DNA of 64,000 nt from the NCBI RefSeq assembly GCF_030272615.1, contig NC_081406.1, forward strand, positions 248,181,218-248,245,217, read 5' to 3'. The DNA is from Cryptomeria japonica (Eukaryota; Streptophyta; Pinopsida; Cupressales; Cupressaceae). Positions 43,379 to 55,905 of the stretch are shown piece by piece. Numbering within the stretch: the stretch's first letter is position 1; each line of letters opens with the position of its first letter. The notes below the pieces were generated by a model. That model made no database searches and was not told the DNA's origin. It saw only the letters and a list, made by a program, of their open reading frames with translations. Position numbers and translations under genes: made by a program.

Positions 43379-45628
43379 TTTTGGCACGCTCGATGGAACC
43401 CTTGTCTCTTTTGCATTTAACATCTCTTGTTGCAGATTTTGTGTTTTTGAAGTTGCAGATCTGACATTTCTAACAACATTTGAACATTTTTGCGTTTGCG
43501 TATTTTGGGATCGCGTTTTCAATTTTCTGCCGCATCTTTAATATTTGGAATCGCCTATGTGTATTCGACATCATTTTACCTTTTTTTTTGCAGATTATGG
43601 GGTCATGTCTGTGTTGTCTAACCGCATCTACGAATCATTCAGACACGTCTGTGTTCCTTAGTCGCATATGTGTCAGATCTAGGCACATTTGCATTTTTCT
43701 AAAGCATTTGTGTTAGTGTTAACTGCATTTGTGTTTCAGCTTTTACATTTCAATTTCTTTTGAATCAATTTTTTTGTCATTCGGATTTTAGATCTAGTTT
43801 ATATTGAGCCAACATCTTCTAATCTAGCTAACGAAATTGGTGCATCTTGTCTTGAAAGAAAAATCATTTTGTCGAAGGTCCCTATTTCACAAAGTCTTTT
43901 GGATCTAAAATTTACCTAACTCGTTTGCTTGCAGGAAGGGGTGATCATTTGAAACAATCCAAACTACTAACAAATCTTTGTTGCAGGACCTTGACAAGGA
44001 TTTCTCTTTTGATCTTTATTATGTGCCTTGTTTTCATAGACTATCAAACACTTCAATTGGTGCACTAAAATTGAACTAGTGTCTTTTTTGTCTTGAGCAA
44101 TAGGCTCTTTTTGTTTAATCTCTAGAGGGCCTATCTCCTCGTGTGGTCATTAGGACTACTAGTGAGGAGAGATCAACCCAAGTGGTAGTGAGGAAAACCC
44201 ACCTCTTCCGGACCACTATAAACAACTATATGCATGGTGAAAACTATGGATAACATGTGTTGATTAGTTCATATCGACACTATGTCTCCCCATAAACCTG
44301 TTCGATCAAACTTATTTGATCAGTTGTAGGGCATAACCCCTATCGGTTGGGAGCCTTCTTTATTTACAGAGCTGAAAGTGCCACATGTATGGCCACATGA
44401 GCAGATGCCCTTACTAGCACCTTTTTGTTTTAGAAAGCTAAAATCCTTCTAGTTGTTGAGTCAGGAGGTTGGACCTCTGGAGCGACCCACACACATACAG
44501 TTCTTAGTAGAGATACAAAGTTTGCCACAGGGAGTTTTCATGGGGACTGATGCTTGGCTGCTCTGAAGAAGTGAGTGTCGAGGGTGGAGCCAGTGGGGTC
44601 AAGCATCTAAGTATTTGCTCTGATAGCATAGCCTTGGGGGAAACCCCATGTGGCATCAACAACTATTGTCCTGGCCAGCCATAAGAATTGTGTTTGTCTT
44701 ATTTTGAACAATCAAACATTCAAGACCAAACATCAAAACATTGTGTCTTTTGTGTCTTCAAGTGTATGCAAAACAATTTTACATCAAACAACACACTTTT
44801 GTTTGAGTCATTTTTGAGTCTAAACACTTGCAAACATTGAGTCCTCACCAACATTATGTCCTCTTGTCACGAAAAAAAAAAAAAAACAGTAAAAAAATTC
44901 AGATTGGGTCACAACAAGCAACTTCACACATTGGAAAAATTGCATAAAGTTTTCAGAAACGCATCTGTGACTGGCATAATAACATCTATGTCATCTACTC
45001 GCATCTGTGAAGGGTATAAATGCATCTGGGTTCTTTTGAGCAACATTCATTTACAAAACCTCAGAACAACGTCTGTGTCTGACAGAACCACGTCTGTGTC
45101 ATTAAATTGCGTCTGTGAAGTATACAGGCATGTCTGTGTTCAGAATTGAAAAAACTCACAATCCAACAAACAAGAGCAATCAGTTTAAAATTCTTGAGCT
45201 TCTTAGGTTATCTTTTTAGGTTTTCATATAGCATTCAGCCTATTTCTGGGTCTCACAAAGTTCATTGCTGCTTTACACCTTACATTACATTCACATTTGT
45301 CTAAACTTGAGTCAAAAGGTCACTTGCTTGTCCTCATCATACTTTGTCAACACACTACATACAATAACATTTTGCTAAGTGGTCCCTCATCAAGGTCTAT
45401 CACCTTTGGGTCTCATTTGGTCTTACTTAGAGTTAAGGTCAACTTACCTCACCAAGAGAAACTGTCCTCTCTTTGGAAGCCACACCTACTCTACTACATA
45501 CATACTTGGTCTTACACTTTGGACATTCCAAGTAAACTTCAGATTCATTTACATTCCATCCAACTCTTGGTCTTCCATACCCTTTCCATTTTCATCTAGT
45601 CTCACAAATCTTGGTCAAAACCTAGTTC
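43379..45628 (+). other. Gypsy-A leader, 2.2 kb, with repeated GCATCTGTGT-like decamers
   Basis: No coding frame. Two clusters (about 43490-43735 and 44955-45145) contain about 19 degenerate copies of a (C)GCATCTGTGT-like word, for example CACGTCTGTGTTCC, CTCGCATCTGTGAAGG and CCACGTCTGTGTC. Between them is a moderately GC-rich stretch with no gene. Confidence 0.7.
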
Positions 45629-47272
45629 ATGGTTGAAACCCTTTCCCAAAAATCTAGGAGAGAAGCTAAAGAGGCTCAAGAGTCCGTAAACATGAGTGCC
45701 TATGTGTATGACAATGATATCTTTTTCAATTCTAATCATACCACATTACCTAACATGGATGCCTATAGAAACATTCCAAATTTTGAGAACATGGACACTA
45801 TAAACAACAATAATACACACAATGATAATGTGGATAAATTGTTTGTGCATTCAGCAGAAGTGGAAGACTCCATTATGGATCCCCATTTTAATCAATTGGT
45901 TGAGGAAATAATGAGGAGAGATAGACAATATTTCTTACAAGTGATGGCACAAAGTGGAGCCAAGATCCCTCATGATTTTGACATGTCTCAAATAATGGAA
46001 AATCGACCTTTGCAACAACCTCACCCCAACATGGATCAAAGGACGCCTAATAGTGGAGGCGATAGAGGACCACATCTTGTGCCTGAATCACCATCATCTT
46101 TGTTTCAAAAACCTAAGGTCCCATACACACATGGTCAAGCATATGATACTCACCTGCGTAGACCATTATGGAAGTCTTATGCAGAAAAATATACTCAATC
46201 ACATACCAATGCTAAGGACCAACCACCAAGGCAATTGGATATCCGAAGGCATGATACAAATTTGGACATAAGGAAACCCCGTGTCAAATTTGGGGGCAAC
46301 ACACTAGAACAAACTCATGACATTCTTGTAGAGTATGGTATACATGGACAAAATAGATATTCCATTCCTCATCATGACTCTATACCAAGTGGTCCATATA
46401 CGCATCATCACTATAGACCTCCTCCATATGAACATGTGTATGATCAATATCATCCATATATGCAACATTATCCTCCTCCACCCGGTGCCTCAAGCATGGG
46501 GTATGGTCCAAGAAGTTGGTCTCCACCTAAGAACAATTTGGAATAGAAAATCAAGGACTTACAAAAGAAAATGGAGGATATAAATGCATCGAAGCCAACT
46601 TACACAATGAGAGACATATGTCCTTATCCATTTGAAAAAAGCATTCCAATGCCTCCTTTTCCTACACATTTCATGACACCTAAGTTTGATAAGTATAGAG
46701 GAAAAGGGGATCCTAAGGCACATATAAGACAATTTTTCACAGCTTGCATTGAGGTAGCAGCAGAAGAGACATATTTGATGATATTATTCCCACAGAGCTT
46801 AGGTGATCAAGCTATAGAATGGTTCTCCCAACTCCCACCTGGAATTAAGTCTTGGGGTGATCTAGCAGAGGCATTTATCTAACATTTCTCATACAACATA
46901 GAGACAAACATATCAGTCACTACCTTGTACAACACTAAGCAAAAGGATGGAGAATCTTTTTCATCATTTTTACAAAGATGGAGAAATCTAGCCAGCAGAT
47001 GCTCTTGTGAAATTCCACAAAAAAAAATGGTAGAGATGTTCACCCAAAATGTTAACAAAGACATTGGTTATGACTTAAGAAAAGCTTGTTTTTCCACCTT
47101 CAAGGATGTCATTGAAAAAGGATTAACAATAGAGAAGGTCCTAATTGAGCAAGGCATCATCAAAATATTCAAAGAAAACAAAGAGGACTTTAAAGGAAAA
47201 GACAAGCCAAGATTTTGGAATAAAAACAAGAACACAGTCAATGACGGTGTTGTTGATGCCAATACAGTATGA
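45629..47272 (+). pseudogene. Gypsy-A Gag (Retrotrans_gag)
   Basis: ATG 45629 opens a His/Pro/Tyr-rich N-terminal domain to a TAG at 46544. The same frame continues with PKFDKYRGKGDPKAHIRQF, LGDQAIEWFSQLPPG and SFSSFLQRWRNLASRC, the Retrotrans_gag core, then KGLTIEKVLIEQG. Stops TAG 46544 and TAA near 46880 interrupt it. The frame closes at 47272, before the knuckle region. The product would build the particle; context is the normal gag position after the leader. Confidence 0.85.
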
Positions 47273-47403
47273 CCCAAAATTGTTTTTCAGGATCAAGCTC
47301 CACAAACAATCAAGTGAATACTCAAACAACTTCAAAATCATGAAGGAAGTAAACTCCATTGGGAGAACCACTAGAATCAGTTTTCAAGAAGCTAGTGGCA
47401 AAT

Positions 47404-47671
47404 AAAATAATAACAATTCCAGATTTGCCTCCATATGAGCCAAAGGTTAAACCAAATTGGTGGAATGATGATGAGTATTGTGAATTTCATAAGAGAAAGG
47501 GTCATAAAACATGACATTGTCATCAGCTAAAGAACATCATACAAGATCTTATTGATAGAGGGGACATTGAGATTAAAGGACACTCATCCAATCAAGAACA
47601 TGAAATGTTTAAAGAACCATTTCCAAAACATGACAAGGGAAAAGCTAAAGCCACAAATGATTAGACCAACT
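47404..47671 (+). pseudogene. Gypsy-A Gag zinc-knuckle segment (frame-shifted)
   Basis: In another frame from gag: WWNDDEYCEFHRKRGHKT, a TGA, then HCHQLKNIIQDLIDRGDIEI. This is the CX2HX4HX4C knuckle found before the protease in plant Gypsy elements, with a Trp or similar codon now TGA. One or more indels near 47280-47400 separate it from the Gag core. Confidence 0.7.
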
Positions 47672-47999
47672 ATACCAGAGCATCTTATAGTTATGATTCA
47701 ACTATCAATCACATTTCGATGGACAATTATGTCTCTACCATTATCATCAAGGACAAAACACCTGAGGATTCTACCCAAAGACCTAAGATTGTCATAAAAG
47801 GCATTGGATCTTCTTCCGAACCTACCTCTAAATGTAATGTTACAACTCGTCAAGTTAAATTCACTTTAAAACTACAACTTCCTCATCAACCAAACCTAAT
47901 TATGACCTTGTAGAATAGTTAGGGAAGACACCCACGCTTATCTTAATCCTTGAGCTCTTATGCATATCCCCCGCACATAAATCCATTCTTGACAAAATC

Positions 48000-48740
48000 T
48001 TGAGAGACACTTCTGTCCCTACTGATCTGAACATCGACCAATTTCAAGCTATGGTGGGATACCTTTCCATTCCACACTCCCTTACATTTATAGAAGCTTA
48101 TGACACCTCTGTGAGTCAACGACATAATGCACCTTTACACATTGAATCCTTCCTACACAAACATCGAATAAAACAAGTCCTGATAGATGGAGGAGAAGGT
48201 CTAAACATTTGTACATTGAGCACCATTAAACAATTGGGATATTCTAATAAAGTTGTGAATCCTACAAACAAAATTACCATCAAAGCATATGATGATGAAG
48301 AATGTTCATCCAAAGGCACAGTCACCTTACATCTCAGAGTTGGGCCAGTTACAAAGGATGTGGTTTGTCAAGTCCTAGACCTGGATCTCACATACAATAA
48401 ATTGCTAGGATGTTCTTGGATTCATGAGATGAGGGCAGTCCCATCTACATACCACCAATGCATTAAGTTTCCTCATAATGGAGTTGAAATAATGGTTAAT
48501 GGTGATCCTAATCCATTCATATATTGCAATAACTTGAGACTGAAAACTGAGATGATCATTCCAAGTAAAAGAGAAGTTCTCCCTTCTTCTGCATACATTG
48601 ATCCCGAATCATTAAAACCTTTGACATCAAAACAAGGTGAGCTTAAAGGGAAATATCAGGACAAAGGTATGGATGAATACACTTTGAATCAAACCATGTG
48701 CTTACAACAAGTTATGAGTTCACCAAAAGAATATGGATGA
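48000..48740 (+). pseudogene. Gypsy-A aspartic protease
   Basis: The frame reads HRIKQVLIDGGEGLNICTL, with the catalytic Asp in LIDGG, and TYNKLLGCSWIHEMRAVP, then CIKFPHNGVEIMVNGD. This is the retropepsin fold of plant Gypsy elements, which cut the polyprotein. The frame ends at TGA 48738, and a shift connects it to the next ORF, whose start overlaps it. Confidence 0.85.
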
Positions 48741-49221
48741 CCACATCCTTATAAATGGGTATCCATCATTACGATCAAATGGGATCCTACTATCTTCCAA
48801 AAGTGGGGTGAAGTGGAGGAAGAAGATTTATACAAAATGCTTTACAAAGATCCTGAAAAATGATACACAAGATGATATCAGCATACCATGTGAAAAATAT
48901 GGCAAAGGGTTCAAGATCCTACAAAAATTTGGGTATGATGGCAAAAGTCCTCTTGGCTTAAGAAAGGAAGGTATCATTCAACCTTTGCAACCTAAATTGA
49001 CATTCAAAAAGGAATGCTCGAAAGGACTTGGTTTTATGTCTTCCAAGGTAAACATTCGAAAGATAGAAGAAGCATTACAAATCAAAGCTGCCAAAAACCA
49101 ACAAGAGAATCACTATTCCACAGACTCCAATGAATGGGAATGGGATTCAAACAAATGCTCCAGTGACTATGAACTCACTGAGACATTCAAAGAACTAGGT
49201 GAACCCACAGAAGAAGAATAA
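48733..49221 (+). pseudogene. Gypsy-A G-patch domain region
   Basis: About 48895-49050 encodes YGKGFKILQKFGYDGKSPLG, LRKEGIIQPLQ and KGLGF: a glycine-rich G-patch module (Gxx-phi-L-x-x-x-G-phi pattern), followed by an acidic tail. G-patch domains are nucleic-acid or helicase-binding modules and are known just after protease in some retroviral polyproteins. Here it sits between protease and RT in one frame that continues to 50763. Gypsy-C has the same module. Confidence 0.7.
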
Positions 49222-50763
49222 TTTTATAGAAAATTCAAAGTTGGTCAAGAAGCAACCCCTGAGGATCCCATACAGTCCTTGCCTCTAGGTTCTAGGTCGA
49301 AATCACGAAGAATGAGAACACTTGTCCCAGAATGCGCTACTAATGATGACAATTTGGATCCGTTCACAATCGAGACAGATGAGGAGAGTGTCAATGATGA
49401 CCTCGACAACTACCTCGACATACCTGAATATATCTACATCTTCACCCTTAGTCCTATTGACTTTGAAAGCATTGAAGGTCTTCCCCTTGTTCACCACCAA
49501 CTTATTGACTAGAACCATGAAGGACCTATACAGTTTGACACATTCCAAAATGATGAAGCCTTTATTGACTATCTAGGCATACAAGATGATCTTCCCCCTG
49601 GGGACCATAAGGCATGATACACTATACAGCTCAACAACGTGGCATATTTTGGTGAGGACGTTGGGCCTTTTAGTCGCAAAAATATAAAAATAAAAACAAA
49701 TCAAGGGTCTTATGGTGAAAGCCACGTTGTGGCACTGTTTGTCCCCAAAATAGTAAAAAGAAAGGACGTATCTAAGGGAAAAAACCTCTTTGAGGCACCT
49801 GAAGATGGAAGGATCGACATCCTCCCGACATCATATGAAGAAAAATCATCTATGTTGGTAGAGGAGACCATCAAAACAAACATTGGTACAGAAGAAATTC
49901 CACATAACATATTCCTAGCAGATTCTCTAACAGAGACAGAAAGATCAAAGTTCATAAGTTTCTTCACAAAGTGAGAAATCAATTTTGCATGTTCATACAC
50001 TAATATGCCTGGACTGGATTCGGATTTGGTAATGCATCATTTGATAGTCAAACCGAGGGAAAAACCAGTGAAACATAAATTAAGAAAGATGCATCCACAA
50101 GTGGCATTATTAGTCAAAGCAGAGCTTGAAAAACTATTGGATGTTGGATTCATACGTCTAATTGACTATCCTAAATGGATCTCCAACTTAGTGTCTGTTA
50201 GTAAACCAGATTGTAGCATCAGAATATGCACAAATTTCAGAGACATCAACAAAGCTTGTCCTAAGGATGATTTTGCATTGCCAAATATTGACCTGATCGT
50301 AGATCTCACATCATGTCATGCGATGTTATCTTTGATGGATGGATTCTCTAGCTATAATCAAATAAAAATCGCACCCGAGGATCAGCACAAAACAACATTT
50401 ACTTGTCCTTGGGGAACTTTCTATTGGAATGTCATGCCCTTCGAGCTCAAGAATGCAGGCGCTACATATCAAAGAGCCATGACTATTATCTTTCATGATC
50501 TCATGCATGTTACTGTGGAAGATTATGTTGATGACCTCTTGGGTAAATCAATAGACAAAGATACACATTTGAACATACTTTTAGTCATTTTTGATCAGAT
50601 GGAAAAATACAAAGTAAGATTAAACCCCAAGAAATGTGTATTTGGAGTAACCTCCGGGAAGCTCCTGGGATTCATTGTCTCAAAAAAAGGAATTGAAGCC
50701 AATCCAACAAAAGCCAAGGCCATCCTAGAGATGCAACCACCAAGAAATATCAGTCAACTTTGA
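49222..50763 (+). pseudogene. Gypsy-A linker and reverse transcriptase
   Basis: One frame (shared with the G-patch) with stops at 49219, 49510, near 49616 and 49972. The RT region 50005-50763 shows WISNLVSVSKPDCSIRICTN, DFALPNIDLIVDL, FSSYNQIKIAPEDQHKT and FTCPWGTFYWNVMPFELKNA, then the catalytic box VEDYVDDLLG near 50520 and KKCVFGVTSGKLLGFIVS. The YVDD box is intact. The frame is lost at TGA 50761. Confidence 0.92.
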
Positions 50764-51800
50764 TCTTTGCAAGGGAGACTCCAGTCCATATGAAGATTCA
50801 TAGCACAACTTGTAGATAAATGTCATCCTTTTCAGCACTTGCTACACAAAAACATCAAATTCAAATAGGATCATAACTATCAACAGGCTTTCCAGATACT
50901 CAAAGATTATCTTCTGAATCCGCCAGTCTTGATGGCATTGGTTCTGGATCAACCCCTATTATTACACATATCTGCTACTTTAGCAGCACTGGGGGCATGC
51001 TTAGCACAACAAGGTATTGAGGGCAAAGAAAAGGCAGTCTACTACATCAGTGCACTTTGGTGGGATATGAGATAAATTACACACCAATTGAGCATGCATG
51101 TTTCATTGTGGTCTTTGCCTTGCAGAAATTATGACATTACATGCTAACTCATAAAACTAAGTTGGTCGCAATGATTGATCCATTGAAATACCTTCTCAAT
51201 AAAGCAATGCTTACTGGTCGACTAGCTAAATGGGTGATGCTCCTGAGTGAATTCGCATCGAATATGTAGACAGAAAATCAATAAAGGGACAAGCTATCAT
51301 AGATCAATTAGTAGATGCTCCCATGATAGATGATACTCCTCTTACTTCAAAATTCCCAGATGAATCCATCTTGACAGTATCACACACAAAGCCTTGGCAT
51401 CTATACTTTGACGACTCATACACACAACATGGTGCAGGAGTTGGCATCCTCTTCATCACACACCAAGGGGATTCCATACCAAAATCATATCGATTATCAT
51501 TTCCTTGCACTAATAACATAGTAGAATATGAGGCATTAACAACTAGATTACAGATCGCAGTTCAGTGGAAGATCCATGAACTTCATGTTTTTTGGGACTC
51601 TCAACTTGTAATTCGTCAAGCAACTGATGACTACCAAACAAAATATGAAAAACTAATTCCTTACAAATGAATGGTGGATGACCTGAAACAACATTTCATG
51701 AAGTTAGACTTTGAGTAGATACAAAGAGAGCAGAATTGAGCCGCAGATGCCATGGCTACCATTGCTTCACTGATTGATCTACCACATAATGAAACCCGCT
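50764..51800 (+). pseudogene. Gypsy-A RNase H plus second RNase H
   Basis: The first RNase H (about 50800-51160) is damaged but readable: QAFQILKDYLLNPPVLM and LLLHISATLAALGACL, then AVYYISALWW. The second (about 51390-51760) shows WHLYFDDSYTQHGAGVGI (D), NIVEYEALTTRL (E), ELHVFWDSQLVIRQA (D) and AADAMATIASL (D). Its four acidic residues are kept. The double arrangement is diagnostic for the Tat group. Stops are mostly TAG/TGA. Confidence 0.85.
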
Positions 51801-53124
51801 ATGAGTTCTTGATGGATAACCTTTTGGTTCCCTCATATGAGATCACTCCTACTGAGATGATAGGTGTCGTTGGTCCTAATTCCTAGTTATATGGTTCCAT
51901 TTTCACATACCTTCATAATAATACCCTTCCTCCTGACTTATCCAATAATCAACGTAGCACTTTCATTCACCAATCTTCTCGATATGTCATCTTAGCCAAT
52001 ATCCTATACCGTCAAGGTTTAGGTGGCACTCTCCTTAGATGTTTAGAAAGGGACAAAGCCCATATTGCGTTATGTGAAGTTCATGAAGGGATATGTGGTC
52101 CTACCTTAGCCAAGAAACTCATCAAGACTGGATATTACTGGCCCAATATGGAAAAAGACTCATATTAGTTTGTAAAAAAATGTAAGCAATATCAACTACA
52201 TGGAGACCTCATTCATGCGCCAATGCAAGAACTTCAACCAATTGCGACTCCTTGGCCCTTTTGCCAATGGGGACTTGATCTCATAGGCAAGATTCACCCT
52301 CCTTCATCCAATGGCCACAAATTCATCATCACCGCCACAGAGTACTTCACCAAATGGATTGAAGTCATGCCTCTTACACAAGTCATTGGAAAATAGATTG
52401 CTACATTCATTCTCAACTACATCATTTGTCACTACGGTATTCTGATTGCCATCATCATCAATAACGGGCGTCCCTTAAAAAATTAAGATGTTTGTGAACT
52501 TTGTGATCGCTTCCATATTACCCATCATTTCTCCACACAATATTACCCCCAATGTAATGGCCAAGCTAAGGCATCTAATAAAACCATTCTTAAAATCCTA
52601 AAAAAGATAGTCGATGACGCTGGCCGCAATTGGCATATCCAACTTAATCCTGCACTTTGGGCTTACCGCACAAGCATCCACACACCTACATGAGCCACAC
52701 CTTATTCACTTGTCTATGGCACTAAAGCTATCTTTTCTATCGAGGTCGAGTTACCCTCTTTATGATTCTCTTTGCAAAACATTATCAATGATGAAGACTA
52801 CAAGGTCTCTCGCTTATAGGAACTTGAACTATTGGATGAATGAAGAAAAATTGCTTTTAATCACCTCAAGGCTTATCAACAATCATAAAGTCAAACCTCA
52901 CACATTTGAGGTAGGTGACCTAGTTCTCAAAGAAATCCTAAAAATCAGCAAGATAGAGAGAAGAAGGGCAAGTTCGAACCAAATTGGCCTAGTCCTTACA
53001 TCATCACAATAGCCTATGGATCTGATGCATATCAGCTCTCAACCACAGAGGGTGAACCTTTAGAGGATCTGATCAACAACATACACCTTCGCATGTTGTA
53101 CACATATCTCTTCAGTGTATCCTA
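51801..53124 (+). pseudogene. Gypsy-A integrase, catalytic residues altered
   Basis: Zinc-binding part: CEVHEGICGPTLAKKLI, then TGYYWPNMEKDSY, a stop, FVKKCKQYQLHG. The core: WGLDLIGKIHPPSSNG (first Asp), then IIINNGRPLKN where related enzymes have (T/S)DNG, and GQAKASNKTILKILKK where the Glu is usually in QAEA(T)NK. So the second Asp is Asn and the Glu is Lys. The C-terminal part (GKFEPNWPSPYIITIAYGS) reaches TAA 53122. Several stops confirm loss of function. Confidence 0.85.
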
Positions 53125-54072
53125 ATTCAAAAATACAAAAAAATCATAAAATTTCAAAAATACAAAAAAATCATAAAAATAAAAAAATTGTTACTTGGTG
53201 AAAACTTGGAAAACAGGCGCCTTGTGACACACAAAAACAAAAAATCAAAAATATAAAAAAAAATTGTTATTTGGTGAAAACCTGGCAAACATGTGCCTTG
53301 TGACACACAAAAAAAAATTAAAAAAATAAAAAGTAAAGAAAAAACATTTCGTCTAACGGTGAAAACCACTTCGGTGGTGCCCTGGGCAAGTACCATGGTG
53401 AAAAATGGATCACTGGCGCCATGCGTAGAGACATTGCTCCTCCCTCCTTTAGGATTCCATTTCCTCCTTCACTTTGCACACACTCATAGCCTATCCATTC
53501 ATAATAAACTTACCCATTCCCATCATGGTTTGTTATTGATCTACCTAAGATTGGTTAGCCATTCATAATAAACCTCCCCTTTCACCCCTTCCCATCCATA
53601 ATAAATCAGCTCCTATCTGTGGCTAAAGCAAATCCTACGTCTAGTGATGGGTGTGGAACTGAGAACATCACACGTTTTGAGGAGTATAGTTTCATCTAGT
53701 TTTCTTCAGTCTATCTGCGCACAATCCGCAATAAAGTAGTATTTACATCGCCAATCTGCAATAAAGTTTCGTATTCTCCGTAATAAAGTATCAGTTTCAA
53801 GGATTCAATCAGTTTCAGATCAGACAAGTAGCAATGGGCTTCAACAAATAAAATCTTTCAATAGACTTAGACAACATTATGGTTCAGTGCTATCTATCCT
53901 TTTGTGAAAGTAAACATTGTGACCACAATCGAATAGACTTATACAAATGACAAGAGACACTAAACTTGAGGACTACAATGGATGTTGGTGTCGAGTCTTG
54001 GTTTTCTTTTGATTTTATCTTATCTTCTTTGAAACAATGCGACAAGTTGTATTGTCTCAAAGAGGGGCAAAA
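53125..54072 (+). other. Gypsy-A 3' region with GGTGAAAACC repeats
   Basis: About 53150-53410 contains three to four copies of a ~75-bp unit with TTGGTGAAAAC(C/T)TGG, then GCCTTGTGACACACAAAA, separated by A-rich stretches; further degraded GGTGAAAACC copies follow. The rest is noncoding to the polypurine tract. Confidence 0.65.
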
Positions 54073-54351
54073 TGTAGACACCTAAAATTGTCCAGTCTTT
54101 ATTTATTTAATTATCTTAGCTTAATTCTTCTATTAATTAAATAAATCTTTATTTATTTAATTAATTCATTTATCCTCTTCTAGCCTTATTTCTCATTTAA
54201 ATAAATACCTTTATTTATTTAAATTATCCTTTTTCCTAAATTAAATAAATATCTTATTTATTTAATCATCCCACTTCTTCTATTAATTAAATAAGTCTTT
54301 ATTTATTTAATTAATTCATTAACCTTTTCTACCTATGACACATGTTATTCA
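54073..54351 (+). repeat. Gypsy-A 3' LTR, first 279 bp
   Basis: Aligned with the first part of the 5' LTR. It breaks off after GACACATGTTATTCA, where the 5' LTR continues TCTCTTAATTCATTC. The remaining ~490 bp should follow the right end of Copia-B. Preceded by the polypurine tract AAAGAGGGGCAAAA (54059-54072). Confidence 0.9.
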
Positions 54352-55834
54352 TGTTGGCATTATGTGACCCAGTATGAGGACATAATGACATTGTATGTTG
54401 TCATTGATATCAATATGCTGAAGAGATGAGAATCGACATATGTGAGAACTAGTATAACACTGTGAACCGACATTTGTGTCAAAGTGAAGCAGTGTGTTTG
54501 TTCAAGGTGAACTAGCATATGGTTATGGGGAACCAACACATGGAAGCATTGTATGACTACCGGTTGGTAGTCTCAACTTTAGGGTTTTCAATAGAAGTGC
54601 TTCAAGCCTGTGTGGCTCAACCGATGACTGTGTGATGAGTTAGCATGATAACATAGAACAGATCATGTTGCCACGTAAGCCTTGTGTGTGTGAAGGATCT
54701 TGCATGAAGGAGATTGTTCTTATCTACCTCGGGAATGTGCGAAGTCTGTAAACAGTGAAACATGTGATTGGTTATTAGCCGCTATGAAATCATTGGAAAA
54801 TGAATAATGGAGAATATCTTGAGATTGGATCAAGATTGTTGCATTTAATGCAGTGTGTTCAATGGCCAAGATTGAACCGTTTGAATTCCTTAACCTAACA
54901 GGTTTAGGGTTTAGGGTTTATGCTACTGACCTATCTATTTTCCTATAAGGTCGATGTTTTATCTCTTTCTGAGGTTGTTGGCAAATGTTGTGTGTGTATC
55001 CAAGAGAAGAGATACGTGATTCTTGCCAGACCAAAGGAGAGAAGTGATACCTGCAGAGTGTAAGTGTAGAAGGTGAAGAGGAGTGTAAGTAGATCTGCAT
55101 TGGCATTGAGTGTTGTTACTAAATCATTGTAATACCTGTTGATCTCTAACCACTTCAACAGTTGAGAAATCCCTTAACAAGGTAGCTTTAACCAGCTTGT
55201 TGTAAATTCTTTAACAGGGTGACTCAAAACCATTGAGTTCTTGAAATCCTCTAACAAGGTAACCTTTAACAGGGTTTAACCCTTAACCGGGTATTCTAGC
55301 CATCCCTTAACTGGATGATCCCTAACAGGATCGGTTCCTAACATAACCTATTGTATTAGTCTTTAACTAGACAAGGCTTCTAACAGAGCGGACTTCTAAA
55401 GAGTTCAAAAACAAGCTTGTGGTTATTCATCCCCACCGTGGTTTTTCCCAGTTGGGTTTCCACATGAAAAATATGTGTGTCATGTGTGATGTCTTCTTCA
55501 TGTGATGCTATGTTGTTTTCTGTCAAATGGTGAATCATGTTGATCTAGTTGCTTATATGTATAGCTTTGATTGTAGATTACCTATTCATGCATTAGGGTG
55601 AAAATGGAAATGAATTGTTAGATTGTATGAGAAGATAAGTGTCAACCGGTTTATGCTTGTCTCAGTTATTCTGGGTTTTGCCGATTGTACTCTATTTAAG
55701 GACCGGTGTTACTGTTTGTCTATCAATGCATAGTGTCTATAGACAAACCGATTCAAGAGTGTGTTTTTGCCTGTACTGATTCACCCCCCCTCTCAGTACC
55801 GGTTTGGTACTATTCATTCATCATTGAGTTATCA
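54352..55834 (+). repeat. Copia-B 5' LTR
   Basis: 1483 bp, TGTTGGCATT...GTTATCA. It contains many AACCGG/ACCGGT words, a series of CTTTAACAGGG/CCCTTAACCGGG-like short repeats near 55160-55400, and CACCCCCCCTCTCAGTACC near the end. It is related to the LTR of Copia-D. Confidence 0.85.
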
Positions 55835-55835
55835 A

Positions 55836-55848
55836 TTGGTATCAGAGC
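55836..55848 (+). promoter_or_regulatory. primer-binding site, initiator tRNA-Met
   Basis: TTGGTATCAGAGC one base after the LTR is the exact canonical Copia primer site. Confidence 0.92.
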
Positions 55849-55905
55849 ATCCTCGAGGTCATCTAGGTTATAAGCTTATCCACTTGAGGTAAAGATCCCA
55901 GTCTA

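Larger units (their letters stand above)
42593..54351 (+). mobile_element. Gypsy-A: Tat-like Ty3/Gypsy element, 3' LTR interrupted
   Basis: 5' LTR 42593-43378 and start of the 3' LTR at 54073, both beginning TGTAGACACCTAAAATT. The interior encodes Gag, protease, G-patch, RT, RNase H, a second RNase H and integrase in that order. The second RNase H between RT and integrase places it with the Tat-type plant Gypsy elements. The 3' LTR is split at 54351 by Copia-B. The predicted left TSD is AGCAT (42588-42592); the right one lies beyond the window. Many stops and shifts show it is dead. Confidence 0.92.
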
